From: an uncultured Bacteroidales bacterium
Lineage (GTDB): Bacteria > Bacteroidota > Bacteroidia > Bacteroidales > ML635J-15
Direction of reading: 5' to 3'
Assembly (NCBI GenBank): GCA_905234755.1
Contig: CAJOIT010000005.1
Coordinates: 122,786-186,785 of the forward strand
DNA length: 64,000 nt
A model generated the notes under the pieces. That model was not told the DNA's origin, searched no databases, and was given only the letters and a program-made list of their open reading frames with translations. Every line of letters starts with the position of its first letter. Positions within the stretch are counted from its first letter, which is position 1. This document shows, piece by piece, positions 7,042 to 15,713 of the stretch. The translations under genes and the position numbers were made by a program.

Positions 7042-9456
7042 CTATTTACTGCAAGTTTCACAGTACACCTTCTTAGCATTGGTGTTGACGAATGTCTGAA
7101 TTGAAAGCTTGTCGGACTTGAACAAGTCGCAGAAATACTTTGAATCCATTTGTTTCAGGCGTTCGAGAGCCTTTACGAAATTATTCGAGTGAACCTTGTA
7201 TTCTACCTTCGAGCAAACTGTTACATAGGTGCTTATGTAAACCAGCGGAACTCTTTCGTCTTCAATCCATGGCTCGAGCAGGTGAATTGCATACTCGTAA
7301 TCCGAATGGTTGATGAAAATGCTAGCAAACTTGAGCGAATTTTCCCAGTTAAGTTTATCGAACTTAATGATTTCCTTCATCTTTTCGAGGCACTTAACAA
7401 CGGTTGGATGGTCGTATCCGCATGAATCCTTGTAAATGTCCATTACCTGATACTGCAATTCAATGTTTAGCATATCAACAACATCCATATTGATAGGTGT
7501 GTTGTACAACTTATCTATTCTAGCCTGAAGCTTGTCAACATACGATTCGTTTGAAAGGTCATTAACAACCACTTCGCAGAGAACATCGTTATAATCAACA
7601 TAAGCATTCGCCAAATCCTGCTTGTTGAGTTCGTCAACCCTGTCGCGATAGTCCTCATCGAGCGGATCGCTATAGATGAACTGGGTTAACCATACCTTAT
7701 TCATATTAAGGCCAACATAGTCGGCACCTTCGGGGATATTCATTTCCGAAACAGCCCTGTCGTTGTACCTGCCGGCAACAACTTGCTTCAAGATGTACTT
7801 CTGAATTGACAATGCCAAGTCGAGTTGCTTTGCTTCAACAGCCTTGTTGAACTGCTTCAGTACAAACTTCTGCTCCTTCATAGCATCGCGAAGGTCGTAT
7901 GTAATGTCCATTGTGATGTCAGCGTAACGAGTCTGCTTCAAGTATGGTTCAAGTTTCTTCTGGTTGGAATTGACATAGCTTATTGCAGAATTCAAATCCA
8001 TATCGCAAAGGCTCTGGAAAGATGTTCCTCTTACTGCATCCTGCAAATCCTTTAGGTTCGGAGCTGTTACGATGGAATCGATGATGCTTGCGTTCTGGTT
8101 TTTAGCAAGTGCATCAACAATACTTTCGGCACGCTTCTGCTGAAGTCTCTTATTAGTTTCCATCGAACCTTCGAGTGAAGAATAAGCACGGATGAAAATC
8201 TTGTCGATAAAGAAATCCGGCTCATCGAGAGCAGCAATAACATCACGCATATCTTCTGGCTTATAGTCGGACTTACCTTGTTCAAACGGAATCTTGAACG
8301 AAAGTCTGTCCTTTATAGCCTTTGGCGAATATTCCTTCATTCCGCTAGCGAGAACCGTATCAGGAAGCAAGCCAATCTTTGGAACAAAATCGTAAATCTT
8401 ATTGTCGACATACGAACGCGGAATATTTGCACATACCGACTTCTCCTTGATAACCATGAGGTTCAACTCAACATCGGCAGGATTTAGTCCTTCGGGGAAC
8501 ATACCAAGTACAACTTCAAGCTTGGTTACTTTGTTCTTACGGCCTTCGCCCGGAGCAATATTCTTCTTGTAGATTTTCTTAGACCACAACTTCTTTGTCA
8601 TGTAGCCAATATTGTTGCGCGAATAATCTGCATAATTGTCGCTACCGCAAGCAAATTGTTCAGGCTGAATAATATCCACAGCCAAACCATCCTTCGACCC
8701 CTTTATGAAGCGTTTGAACTTCTTGAGATCGTTGTACTTGAATACAATCTCGCCATTGTCGTTAACCGAAAGTCCCGACTGCAAGTCGCATACATTTGGC
8801 ATCTTGCGGGCAACTTTCTTACATACCTTTTCATCGTATGGCTTAAGTCCGTACTTCTTTGTAGTTACAGGAACTGCCAACGATGCCGATGCAGTATTTC
8901 TTCCATCAACTCTGATTGGCGTGATTGATGCATAGTTACCAACGAACATCGATACGAAAATCTTCTTGTCGGCAACCTGAGATCCAACACCTGCGAAGAA
9001 ATACTTCTGACCGGCAAGTATCTTCTGTGGCTTTCCAGCACCCCAGCGCGATACGAGCTGCGAAGCAGCCTCATCGTATGTTATGAAATCGTTAGAAACC
9101 TTGATTGTGATTTTACCAGCAACCTCAGCACCAACACCTGTACCTCCTGCACCTACAAGATAACTCTTGTAGTCATCAGTCTTGGTATCCTGCTTTGCAA
9201 CCATGTATGTCACATGTTCCTTAGCTGGAGACACAAAAAATTCGTTCTGGACAAACCCCTCAAGTCCAAGTGAATCAAGATACTCGTTAACCTTGCTAAT
9301 CAAGACTTTCTCGAAAAGCTTTTCCTTAAAGTTTGACGGATTAATCTTGTCTGTACTGTAAACACCATCCTCCATAAAACTCTCTTGCGAAAATGCATTG
9401 TTACTCAAGCAAATAAGCAACACCATAGAGGATAACAGAATAAAAAGTTTTCTCAT
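7042..9456 (-). CDS. Large exported protein with an internal OmpA-like domain
   Basis: An 804-aa protein with a signal peptide (MRKLFILLSSMVLLICLSNNAFSQ). Residues about 30-210 form an unassigned domain with a glycine-rich loop (LVGAGGTGVGAEVAGK). Around residues 380-460 there is an OmpA-like peptidoglycan-binding pattern (LSFKIPFEQGKSDYKPEDM, then a HxxR-type helix KRLQQKRAESIVDAL). The C-terminal 330 residues are helical, TPR-like, and end in VYCETCSK. OmpA-like domains bind peptidoglycan and tie envelope proteins to the wall. The arrangement resembles conserved but uncharacterised Bacteroidota envelope proteins. The specific function is unknown. Confidence 0.8.
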   Translation of the reverse strand: MRKLFILLSSMVLLICLSNNAFSQESFMEDGVYSTDKINPSNFKEKLFEKVLISKVNEYLDSLGLEGFVQNEFFVSPAKEHVTYMVAKQDTKTDDYKSYLVGAGGTGVGAEVAGKITIKVSNDFITYDEAASQLVSRWGAGKPQKILAGQKYFFAGVGSQVADKKIFVSMFVGNYASITPIRVDGRNTASASLAVPVTTKKYGLKPYDEKVCKKVARKMPNVCDLQSGLSVNDNGEIVFKYNDLKKFKRFIKGSKDGLAVDIIQPEQFACGSDNYADYSRNNIGYMTKKLWSKKIYKKNIAPGEGRKNKVTKLEVVLGMFPEGLNPADVELNLMVIKEKSVCANIPRSYVDNKIYDFVPKIGLLPDTVLASGMKEYSPKAIKDRLSFKIPFEQGKSDYKPEDMRDVIAALDEPDFFIDKIFIRAYSSLEGSMETNKRLQQKRAESIVDALAKNQNASIIDSIVTAPNLKDLQDAVRGTSFQSLCDMDLNSAISYVNSNQKKLEPYLKQTRYADITMDITYDLRDAMKEQKFVLKQFNKAVEAKQLDLALSIQKYILKQVVAGRYNDRAVSEMNIPEGADYVGLNMNKVWLTQFIYSDPLDEDYRDRVDELNKQDLANAYVDYNDVLCEVVVNDLSNESYVDKLQARIDKLYNTPINMDVVDMLNIELQYQVMDIYKDSCGYDHPTVVKCLEKMKEIIKFDKLNWENSLKFASIFINHSDYEYAIHLLEPWIEDERVPLVYISTYVTVCSKVEYKVHSNNFVKALERLKQMDSKYFCDLFKSDKLSIQTFVNTNAKKVYCETCSK

Positions 9457-9482
9457 TTGGAATGTATTTTATCAGTTAATAT

Positions 9483-9490
9483 TATTTTTG
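9483..9490 (+). promoter_or_regulatory. -7 box upstream of hslR
   Basis: TATTTTTG matches the Bacteroidota -7 consensus and lies 67 nt before the ATG at 9558. The nearest TTTG is 23 nt upstream, so the upstream element is weak. Confidence 0.4.
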
Positions 9491-9557
9491 CCGAAAATAC
9501 ATCTTTTTAAGGAAATAGCGTTAAAATTTTTAACTCTCTTTTAAACAATTTTACACG

Positions 9558-9929
9558 ATGGACGAAATTCGTATAGACAAATATCTTTGGACGGTAAGAA
9601 TCTATAAAACAAGAAGTTTGGCTACCGATGAATGTAAAAAAGGACATGTACTTATTAACAATTCGGAGGTCAAACCATCGCGACTTGTTAAAATCAACGA
9701 ACGAATCGATGTAAAATGTCCGCCAATTGTCCGAAGTTTTATCGTTACTGGAATTTCGCAGAACCGTGTGTCGGCTGCAATAGCAAAAACATTGGTCGAG
9801 GAAATAACTCCGCAGTCGGAATTCGACAGACAGAAGATGCTTAGCAACACCTTTGAAAAGAGAGATCCAGGAACCGGTCGTCCTACCAAAAAAGAACGCA
9901 GACTAATTGAAAAATTTAGGGAATTATGA
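9558..9929 (+). CDS. hslR: S4-domain RNA-binding protein, Hsp15/HslR family
   Basis: A 123-aa protein. Residues 4-60 form an S4 RNA-binding domain (RIDKYLWTVRIYKTRSLATDECKKGHVLINNS), and the C-terminal tail is basic (GRPTKKERRLIEKF), typical of Hsp15. In other bacteria Hsp15 recognises 50S subunits that carry stalled nascent chains and helps recycle them. It overlaps the next gene by 4 nt (ATGA), which shows an operon with the DUF4924 gene. Confidence 0.93.
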   Translation: MDEIRIDKYLWTVRIYKTRSLATDECKKGHVLINNSEVKPSRLVKINERIDVKCPPIVRSFIVTGISQNRVSAAIAKTLVEEITPQSEFDRQKMLSNTFEKRDPGTGRPTKKERRLIEKFREL

Positions 9930-10462
9930 TAATAGCCGAACTGAAAAAAAAGGAAAACATTGTAGAATACATTCTGTACATCAGGCAGTTGATGGACATT
10001 ATGCGAGCAAACAACTTGGACATCCACAAGATAGATGAACTGCTTGTGTCGAAATTTGAAGTCAGCGAAAAAGAGAAGCTGAAAATACACAACTGGTATC
10101 ACGACCTTATCGTAAAGATGAGAAACGAAAATGTTGAACATAGCGGTGATATTCAGGAAATCAAGGATTTGATTGCAGTGCTTAACAAAATTCACCAGAC
10201 GCTTCTTTGCGATGAAAACGAGTACCGCCACCACGAACTGTACAACTGGGCAAAGCCAAACATAGAGGAATACAAAAAGCTTTCGAGAAGCAATTCGGAC
10301 AACGAAATCGAAATCTGCATCGATGCCATGTACGCACTGCTACTGCTGAAACTGCAAGGCAAAAGCATTTCGGAAGAAACCGCACAAGCCATGCAAACAT
10401 TCGGTTCGCTGCTGGCAAACCTCGCGGAAGTGTACAAACAATTGACAATGCATAATGGATAA
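9926..10462 (+). CDS. DUF4924-like helical protein
   Basis: A 178-aa, almost entirely helical, cytosolic protein with no signal peptide. The N-terminus MIIAELKKKENIVEYILYIRQLMDIMRA and the 'YHDLIVKMRNENVEHSGDIQEI' and 'ALLLLKLQGKSISEETAQAM' segments match my recollection of the Bacteroidota family DUF4924. The function is unknown. The 4-nt ATGA overlap with hslR couples their translation and suggests a job related to ribosomes or RNA, but that is inference. Confidence 0.8.
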   Translation: MIIAELKKKENIVEYILYIRQLMDIMRANNLDIHKIDELLVSKFEVSEKEKLKIHNWYHDLIVKMRNENVEHSGDIQEIKDLIAVLNKIHQTLLCDENEYRHHELYNWAKPNIEEYKKLSRSNSDNEIEICIDAMYALLLLKLQGKSISEETAQAMQTFGSLLANLAEVYKQLTMHNG

Positions 10463-10500
10463 TTGGCAGACAAGATGCATCAGCGATTTTTTCAAAAAAG

Positions 10501-10565
10501 ATGTTCCGGCACCTAAGCAGAGCAAAAAAGTTTCGCTGTTGTTCTGCTTTCGGCTTTGGGAACAT
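10501..10565. repeat. Two-level inverted repeat (possible structured RNA or repeat element)
   Basis: ATGTTCC (10501-10507) pairs with GGAACAT (10559-10565), and AGCAGA (10516-10521) pairs with TCTGCT (10543-10548). The element follows the DUF4924 gene and may act as its terminator or be a small mobile repeat. The frames open here look non-coding. Confidence 0.45.
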
Positions 10566-10777
10566 TCGCTAAAGCTCAAACGGATTAGGAGTCGCTATCG
10601 CGAGAACGGCGAAACCCTCAATGAAATTAAATCTTACAAATCGACACAAATCTTTCAAATATTTGTTGCATTGATTTGTTAGATTTGAAAAGATTTGTAG
10701 AATTTCTGCCCTTTAGGGCACTCCAAACAACCAACAACCGTTTCAGCAATTATTCATTGTCAATTGTACATTATCAA
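10566..10777. repeat. Gap filled with dispersed AT-rich repeats
   Basis: Between the DUF4924 gene and the rlmD stop there are two kinds of repeat. At about 10599-10632 is a segment (GAACGGCGAAACCCTCAATG, then AAATTAAATC) that recurs at 13232-13262. From about 10750 on are AATTATTCATTGTCAATT-type repeats related to those at 50128-50169 and 60078-60181; they run to about 10802, into the last codons of rlmD. A GCCC-ttta-GGGC mini-hairpin is present near 10710. No gene is visible. Confidence 0.6.
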
Positions 10778-12187
10778 TTATTCATTGTCAATTATCAATT
10801 TAACAATGTTCTCCACATGGTGCGTATGCGGAAACATGTCAACTGGCTGTATGGCAGTAACCTTGTACATATCGGATAGCAACGCTATATCGCGAGCCTG
10901 AGTTGCAGGATTGCAACTGACATACACAATCTTACGGGGAGCGACCCTCTTTATTACATTTATCACATTCTCGTGAACGCCAGCCCTCGGCGGGTCAAGA
11001 ATCACAATATCGGGACGACCATTTTCGGCAATAAACTTTTCCGTAAGCACATCCTTCATGTCGCCCACAAAGAACGATGTATTTGTTATACCGTTGGTCT
11101 CCGAGTTGATACGAGCATCGGCAATTGCCTCGGGAACCGACTCAATGCCAATGACTTTACGGCAATGTCTGGCAACAAAATTTGCAATCGTTCCCGTTCC
11201 TGTATATAGGTCATACACAACATCATAGCTTCCAACCTCTGCATATTCAACAGCCTTGCTGTACAGTTTCAAAGTCTGCTCGGTGTTGGTCTGGAAAAAC
11301 GACTTTGCATTTATCTTGAACTTTAGACCATCAAGTTCCTCGTATATGAAATCGCGACCTTTCCAGCAAACGACATCCAAATCATATATGGTATCGTTAA
11401 ACTTCTCGTTAACAACATATTGCAGCGATGTCAACTCGGGAAACTTTTCGTCGATATGCTTCATAAGAGCCTCGATGAGAGGCTTGTCGTTTTTGGCGAA
11501 CACAACGACAGCCATAGTCTCGCCAAGCGTTGATGTCCTGACCATAAGGTTGCGCATCATGCCTTCGTGCGAACGGCAATTGTAGTATTTGTAGCCATCC
11601 CTGCGCGTAAAGCTGCGAAGTTCGTTGCGAAGTTCATTGGAAGGTTCACGCTGCAACCAGCATTTGTCGATGTCGATAACCCTGTCGAACATACCTTGAA
11701 CATGGAAACCAAGTCCTTCTGCATCACGGCTTTCCTTATCGACATTTGCATCCGATGAATCGAACCATCTGCGGTCGCAGAAAGTATATTCCAACTTGTT
11801 GCGATAGTGAACAGTATTGTCGGCACCCAGTATATTATTAATAGGTACACCTGCCACACCCCCTATTCTGGACAACTGGTCGCTTACCTGCTTCTGTTTA
11901 TAGTACAGTTGCTTATCATAAGGCAACATCTGCCACTTGCAGCCTCCGCACTTTCCAAAATAACAGCAAAACGGTTCAACCCTGTCAGGGGAAGGCTTTA
12001 CAATCTCCAGAAGTTTCGATTCGGAATAGTTCTTGCGCTTGCGTGTAAGCATCACATTTACCACATCGCCGGGGATGACACCTGCAACGAAAATCACAAA
12101 GTTCTCGTGACGACCGACAGCCACACCCTCGGCGGCAATATCAGTTATCAGCAGGTTCTCTACTATCTGTGCTTTTTTCTTCGACAC
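10778..12187 (-). CDS. rlmD: 23S rRNA (uracil-C5)-methyltransferase, RlmD/RumA family
   Basis: A 469-aa SAM-dependent RNA methyltransferase. The N-terminal TRAM domain (residues about 8-65, VAVGRHENFVIFVAGVIPGDVVNVMLTRKRKN) is followed by the Fe-S cysteine cluster CCYFGKCGGCKW. The Rossmann domain has DLYTGTGTIANF and DPPRAGVHENVI, and the catalytic cysteine is in YVSCNPAT. It methylates C5 of a uridine in 23S rRNA. The start is GTG at 12187. No ATG is available before the TRAM domain, and the codon lies 11 nt after the upstream crp-like stop, so the two genes form an operon. The last residues (KLIIDNE) are encoded within AT-rich repeat-like DNA. Confidence 0.93.
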   Translation of the reverse strand: MSKKKAQIVENLLITDIAAEGVAVGRHENFVIFVAGVIPGDVVNVMLTRKRKNYSESKLLEIVKPSPDRVEPFCCYFGKCGGCKWQMLPYDKQLYYKQKQVSDQLSRIGGVAGVPINNILGADNTVHYRNKLEYTFCDRRWFDSSDANVDKESRDAEGLGFHVQGMFDRVIDIDKCWLQREPSNELRNELRSFTRRDGYKYYNCRSHEGMMRNLMVRTSTLGETMAVVVFAKNDKPLIEALMKHIDEKFPELTSLQYVVNEKFNDTIYDLDVVCWKGRDFIYEELDGLKFKINAKSFFQTNTEQTLKLYSKAVEYAEVGSYDVVYDLYTGTGTIANFVARHCRKVIGIESVPEAIADARINSETNGITNTSFFVGDMKDVLTEKFIAENGRPDIVILDPPRAGVHENVINVIKRVAPRKIVYVSCNPATQARDIALLSDMYKVTAIQPVDMFPHTHHVENIVKLIIDNE

Positions 12188-12198
12188 CTTATAATATA

Positions 12199-12900
12199 TT
12201 AGCCGTTGTTTGAAATCTTTTGAAGCTGATTAAAATTCAGCACCTTTATCTTGCGACCATCGAGAGCAATAACACCCTCCTCGGCAAACGACGAAAGCGT
12301 ACGAATAGCATTGCTTGTTGTCATGTTGCTGAGATTTGCAATATTGTCGCGCGAAAACTGAGCGTTCAGAGTTACGCCGTCATCGCAAAATCCGTATGTA
12401 TCGATAAGCAAAATAAGAGCTTCGGCCAATCGTCCGCGTATATGCTTCTGAGTAAGGTTTACCGTGCGAATGTTCGACACGCCAAGTTCGGTAGCCAGCG
12501 ACTTTAATATGGCAAAAGTGAGGGTTGGGTCGTTCTTCATGACATAGAACAGAGCCGACTTCTCTATGGTACAAGCAACAGAAGGCTCCATTGCCATTGC
12601 CGATGCATGATAGTTTTCGCCGGCGAACAAGGAACGATAACCGATAAAGCCACAAGGACGCGACAAGCGGACTATCTGTTCGCGACCTCCGGCACCTTCC
12701 TTAAATATCTTCACCTTGCCGTCCGAAAGACTAATCAGCCCATTGGGCTTTGCTCCCTCCTCAAACACCATTTCGCCCTTCTTGTAGGACTTACAAGTAG
12801 TATGGTCAATTAAGAAATCCTTCGCTTCCTTCGATATGCAATTGAAAATCGACTCGGGCGAATAAAACAATTTTTCCTTTGCAAACTGCTCTATATCCAT
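12199..12900 (-). CDS. Crp/Fnr-family transcriptional regulator
   Basis: A 233-aa regulator. The N-terminal cyclic-nucleotide-binding-like beta-barrel (residues about 25-140; YKKGEMVFEEGAKPNGLISLSDGKVKIF) is followed by a dimerisation helix and a C-terminal winged helix (FSRDNIANLSNMTTSNAIRTLSSFAEEGVIALDGRKIKVLN). No Fe-S cysteine set typical of FNR is seen in the N-terminus, so it is more likely a sensor of a small molecule or of redox/NO than a classical FNR. A longer frame from TTG at 12927 overlaps the -7 box TATCTTTG (12924-12917), so I chose ATG 12900. It lies upstream of rlmD with an 11-nt gap. Confidence 0.9.
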   Translation of the reverse strand: MDIEQFAKEKLFYSPESIFNCISKEAKDFLIDHTTCKSYKKGEMVFEEGAKPNGLISLSDGKVKIFKEGAGGREQIVRLSRPCGFIGYRSLFAGENYHASAMAMEPSVACTIEKSALFYVMKNDPTLTFAILKSLATELGVSNIRTVNLTQKHIRGRLAEALILLIDTYGFCDDGVTLNAQFSRDNIANLSNMTTSNAIRTLSSFAEEGVIALDGRKIKVLNFNQLQKISNNG

Positions 12901-12916
12901 GACTGTAATTTTTTCG

Positions 12917-12924
12917 CAAAGATA
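12917..12924 (-). promoter_or_regulatory. -7 box of the crp-like gene
   Basis: TATCTTTG on the minus strand, 16 nt before the ATG at 12900. A clear TTG at the right distance is missing because repeat DNA begins here. Confidence 0.5.
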
Positions 12925-12930
12925 CAATAT

Positions 12931-13190
12931 TATTTACGATTGACGATTTACGATTTTGGATTTACGAATTACGATTTAGGGATTGTAAATCGATAATGGG
13001 CTAAAAGGCTGAAAGGCTAAAAGAAGAAAATACAGTTTACCCCCTATCCCAGAAACAGCCTTTAGCCATAGAAACAAAAAAAAATTTCAAACAACATTAA
13101 ACTTTTGAACTTTAAACTTTTGAACTAGAAACAACCTCAAACCCAAAGGGCTAAAAGGCTAAAAGGCTTGAAGGCTAAAAGACAACCTTT
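12931..13190. repeat. Repeat-rich gap: ACGATTGACGATT and GGCTAAAAG families
   Basis: 12934-12992 carries a run of TTACGATTGACGATTTACGA-type units that recurs almost exactly at 37943-37985. 12996-13022 and 13146-13190 carry clusters of GGCTAAAAG/GGCTGAAAG units that also occur near 24300 and 24400. Between them are variants of 'AAACTTTTGAACTTTAAAC'. No ORF is plausible. Confidence 0.65.
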
Positions 13191-13370
13191 AGCTCGCGCA
13201 AGCAATTTCAAACAACCAGAAACCTAGAAATTAGAACGGCGTAGCCCTCAACGAAGTTAAACCAGAAACAATATCAAACCACATCAAACCATCCCCCACA
13301 AAAAAAAAGAAACCATCTCTTTGATAATCCGAAACCTTTAATCTGCAAAAGCACTTTTCTCAAAAAAAAT
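13191..13370. other. Non-coding gap upstream of the first T9SS gene
   Basis: Low-complexity AT-rich sequence that includes the AGAACGGCGTAGCCCTCAAC segment shared with 10599-10632. No gene is visible. The promoter of the 13428 gene begins at 13371. Confidence 0.5.
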
Positions 13371-13401
13371 TTTGTCAGATAAAAAATATCTTCTAATTTC
13401 G
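13371..13401 (+). promoter_or_regulatory. Promoter of the first T9SS cargo gene
   Basis: TTTG at 13371-13374, a 19-nt spacer, and TAATTTCG at 13394-13401 (one mismatch to TAnnTTTG), 26 nt before the ATG. Confidence 0.5.
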
Positions 13402-13427
13402 CCAAGTTAATTTTAAATTTTTAAACG

Positions 13428-15503
13428 ATGAAAAAACTTTATTTATTAATGGCTGTTAGCATGATTCTATGCGGAACAGCAATGGCACAGATCTCACGCT
13501 CAAATCTTGAGGCCAATAAAGCAAGCTTTAATAGGGACAGAGCCATAACAGAAAAGCAAGCCCCAATACAAAGGGATGCTACTCCTGTTTGGTCATGTGA
13601 CTTTGAAGATGCAAATGCTTATGTTATTACAGATGGCACCGGTAGTGTAACAACTTGGGCTGCAACATCAGAAGAAACATATCCAGCATGCAATGGTGGA
13701 CAATCTGCTGGTGGATTCTTTATTGCTCCTTTAAACTGCAACTACGACTGGCGTCCAGAAAATAGAAGATGGACAACCAGCGAAACTCCTGCTACTTGGA
13801 TGATAATGAATGCTTTCGAGCATTATGCAGGTTCAGGAACACTCAATCCAAACGCTGATGGCGTATGGGGTCCTATGGAATCATCAATCAACTTCTCTAA
13901 CATTGACCTTTCATCTTGCGAGGCTCCAAAGTTGACATTACTCCAAAGATACGATGCATTTAACCCTAGCTGGGATCAAATGTTTGTTGAAACATCAGTT
14001 GACGGTGGTGCAACATGGGTATCTCACGAAGTTAACACAGAAACCGATGCTCTTGACAATGGTGATTATGTAATGGGTGCAATGGAAGTTCTTTTACCAG
14101 AAATTGGTAATGTTAGCTCGGCTACCGTTCGTATTAGATACCTCAATGTACAAAGACAAGGTAGCTATGCAGCACAGTGCGCATGGCAGATTGATGATGT
14201 TAAAATCGTTCCAACACCAGCTCACAACCTCACTATCAACGACGGTAGAATCAGCATGTTCGGTTATCTTGACTACAGAAATGTTCCTGCTGAATACTGG
14301 ACAAGCATGACTGACTCAGCAAAGAGAGAATACGCATACCAAATCTACGATCCATACGCACAGACACCTGCTGCTAACTGGGAAACTTCAGGCGGTTATG
14401 CTGCTTTCAATGTTGAAGTAACAAACAATGGTGCTCTTAGCGCAACACCAAAGGCAAACATCGTTGTAACATCTCCTTCAGGCGCTGAATTGTACAACAA
14501 GACTCTTACAGGTACTGAATTGGCAAGTACAGTAGGTGATACCATCGACTTTGGCTATATTGACGAAAATGTTTTGTCTAACTCAACTATCTTCTACTTT
14601 GAAGATGATATTGAATATGGCCGCTATACTGTAACTTTCACAGTATTAGAGGATGGTTTTGAAGATGCAGACCCAAGCGACAATACAATCTCCCAGTATT
14701 TCTACATTACCGAAAAGAACTACTCAAAGTCATATTTCGAACCGACAACATCATTCTCAGCTAATGCTTACACAATTAGCCAATCAGGTGATATGTATGG
14801 TGCACAATTCCTATACTACTATTCTCCAGACGACATCATGACGGCTGACCTCTATATAGCAGACGGAACAACCCCTGGCACACAAGTTAAAATTCAGCTC
14901 TATCACCAAGGTACAGAAACTTATGAACAAGCAAGAGAATCTGAGTGGGTTGAAATTACTGAAGAAATGCTTGGCACATGGATAAACTTCACATTCACAA
15001 ATGAATATAATTTCTCATTCGAAACGGATGAACAGTACAGAGAAGTAACTGTTATGGCTGTTGCTGCATGGGATAACGATGACGATAGAATTTATTTCGG
15101 CAAGAGCAATGTTTTGTCAACAAAAGGACATAACTCAATGAAACACTATATGGCTTACGAAGAAGATTGGTACTATGGTAGCGATGATATCGCTCTTACA
15201 TTCCACTCTGGCGAAGGCGTTTCTGTACCAGAAGGTGTTGAACCTCCAGAGCCATTTGTAAGTTCATTCTCAGCAAGCGAAATCGAAATGTACCCGAATC
15301 CTTCAAACGGCATCGTAAACTTCACCAATGTTGAAAATGCAACTATCGAAGTTTACAACATGATGGGTCAGGTTGTTGCAAGCGTAAACAACGCAAACGA
15401 CAATGCTTCTATCGACCTTTCAGGTGCTGCTAACGGCAACTACATTGTAAGAATCGTTAAGGACGGTGCTATCGCAACATCAAAGCTGAACATTGTAAAG
15501 TAA
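13428..15503 (+). CDS. T9SS-secreted protein with type A sorting domain, paralogue 1
   Basis: A 691-aa protein exported by Sec (signal peptide MKKLYLLMAVSMILCGTAMAQ). The N-terminal jelly-roll-like region (residues about 50-265: VWSCDFEDANAYVITDG ... QIDDVKIVPTP) resembles MAM/'choice-of-anchor J' or cleaved-adhesin modules. Ig-like beta regions follow. The C-terminal domain EMYPNPSNGIVNF...IEVYNMMGQ...NGNYIVRIV..GAIATSKLNIVK is a textbook type A T9SS sorting signal, removed on secretion or used for cell-surface attachment through A-LPS. The substrate is unknown. The following gene encodes a paralogue with the same layout. Confidence 0.93.
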   Translation: MKKLYLLMAVSMILCGTAMAQISRSNLEANKASFNRDRAITEKQAPIQRDATPVWSCDFEDANAYVITDGTGSVTTWAATSEETYPACNGGQSAGGFFIAPLNCNYDWRPENRRWTTSETPATWMIMNAFEHYAGSGTLNPNADGVWGPMESSINFSNIDLSSCEAPKLTLLQRYDAFNPSWDQMFVETSVDGGATWVSHEVNTETDALDNGDYVMGAMEVLLPEIGNVSSATVRIRYLNVQRQGSYAAQCAWQIDDVKIVPTPAHNLTINDGRISMFGYLDYRNVPAEYWTSMTDSAKREYAYQIYDPYAQTPAANWETSGGYAAFNVEVTNNGALSATPKANIVVTSPSGAELYNKTLTGTELASTVGDTIDFGYIDENVLSNSTIFYFEDDIEYGRYTVTFTVLEDGFEDADPSDNTISQYFYITEKNYSKSYFEPTTSFSANAYTISQSGDMYGAQFLYYYSPDDIMTADLYIADGTTPGTQVKIQLYHQGTETYEQARESEWVEITEEMLGTWINFTFTNEYNFSFETDEQYREVTVMAVAAWDNDDDRIYFGKSNVLSTKGHNSMKHYMAYEEDWYYGSDDIALTFHSGEGVSVPEGVEPPEPFVSSFSASEIEMYPNPSNGIVNFTNVENATIEVYNMMGQVVASVNNANDNASIDLSGAANGNYIVRIVKDGAIATSKLNIVK

Positions 15504-15522
15504 TTTACTTACAATATCAAAC

Positions 15523-15552
15523 AAAAAAGGGCGGAGTTTTCCGCCCTTTTTT
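15523..15552 (+). terminator. Intrinsic terminator of T9SS paralogue 1
   Basis: AAAAAAGGGCGGA-gttt-TCCGCCCTTTTTT. The same GGGCGGA/TCCGCCC stem terminates paralogue 2. Confidence 0.9.
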
Positions 15553-15713
15553 GTTTGCACAGCACCAAAAAGTTTCCGCTATATCGGAAACCTCACATCT
15601 CCTCAAAAAACCATTCTTGAAAAAAAAATCATACAATGCCATACAACATCTAAAAAAATTGTTAAATTTGTACCCATATTATTGTATTTTATTTTTAACT
15701 AAAATTCTATATC

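Noticed and set aside
10455..10682. 75-aa ORF after the DUF4924 gene
   Set aside because: It overlaps a two-level inverted repeat and dispersed repeats, its composition is not protein-like, and it begins inside the preceding gene.
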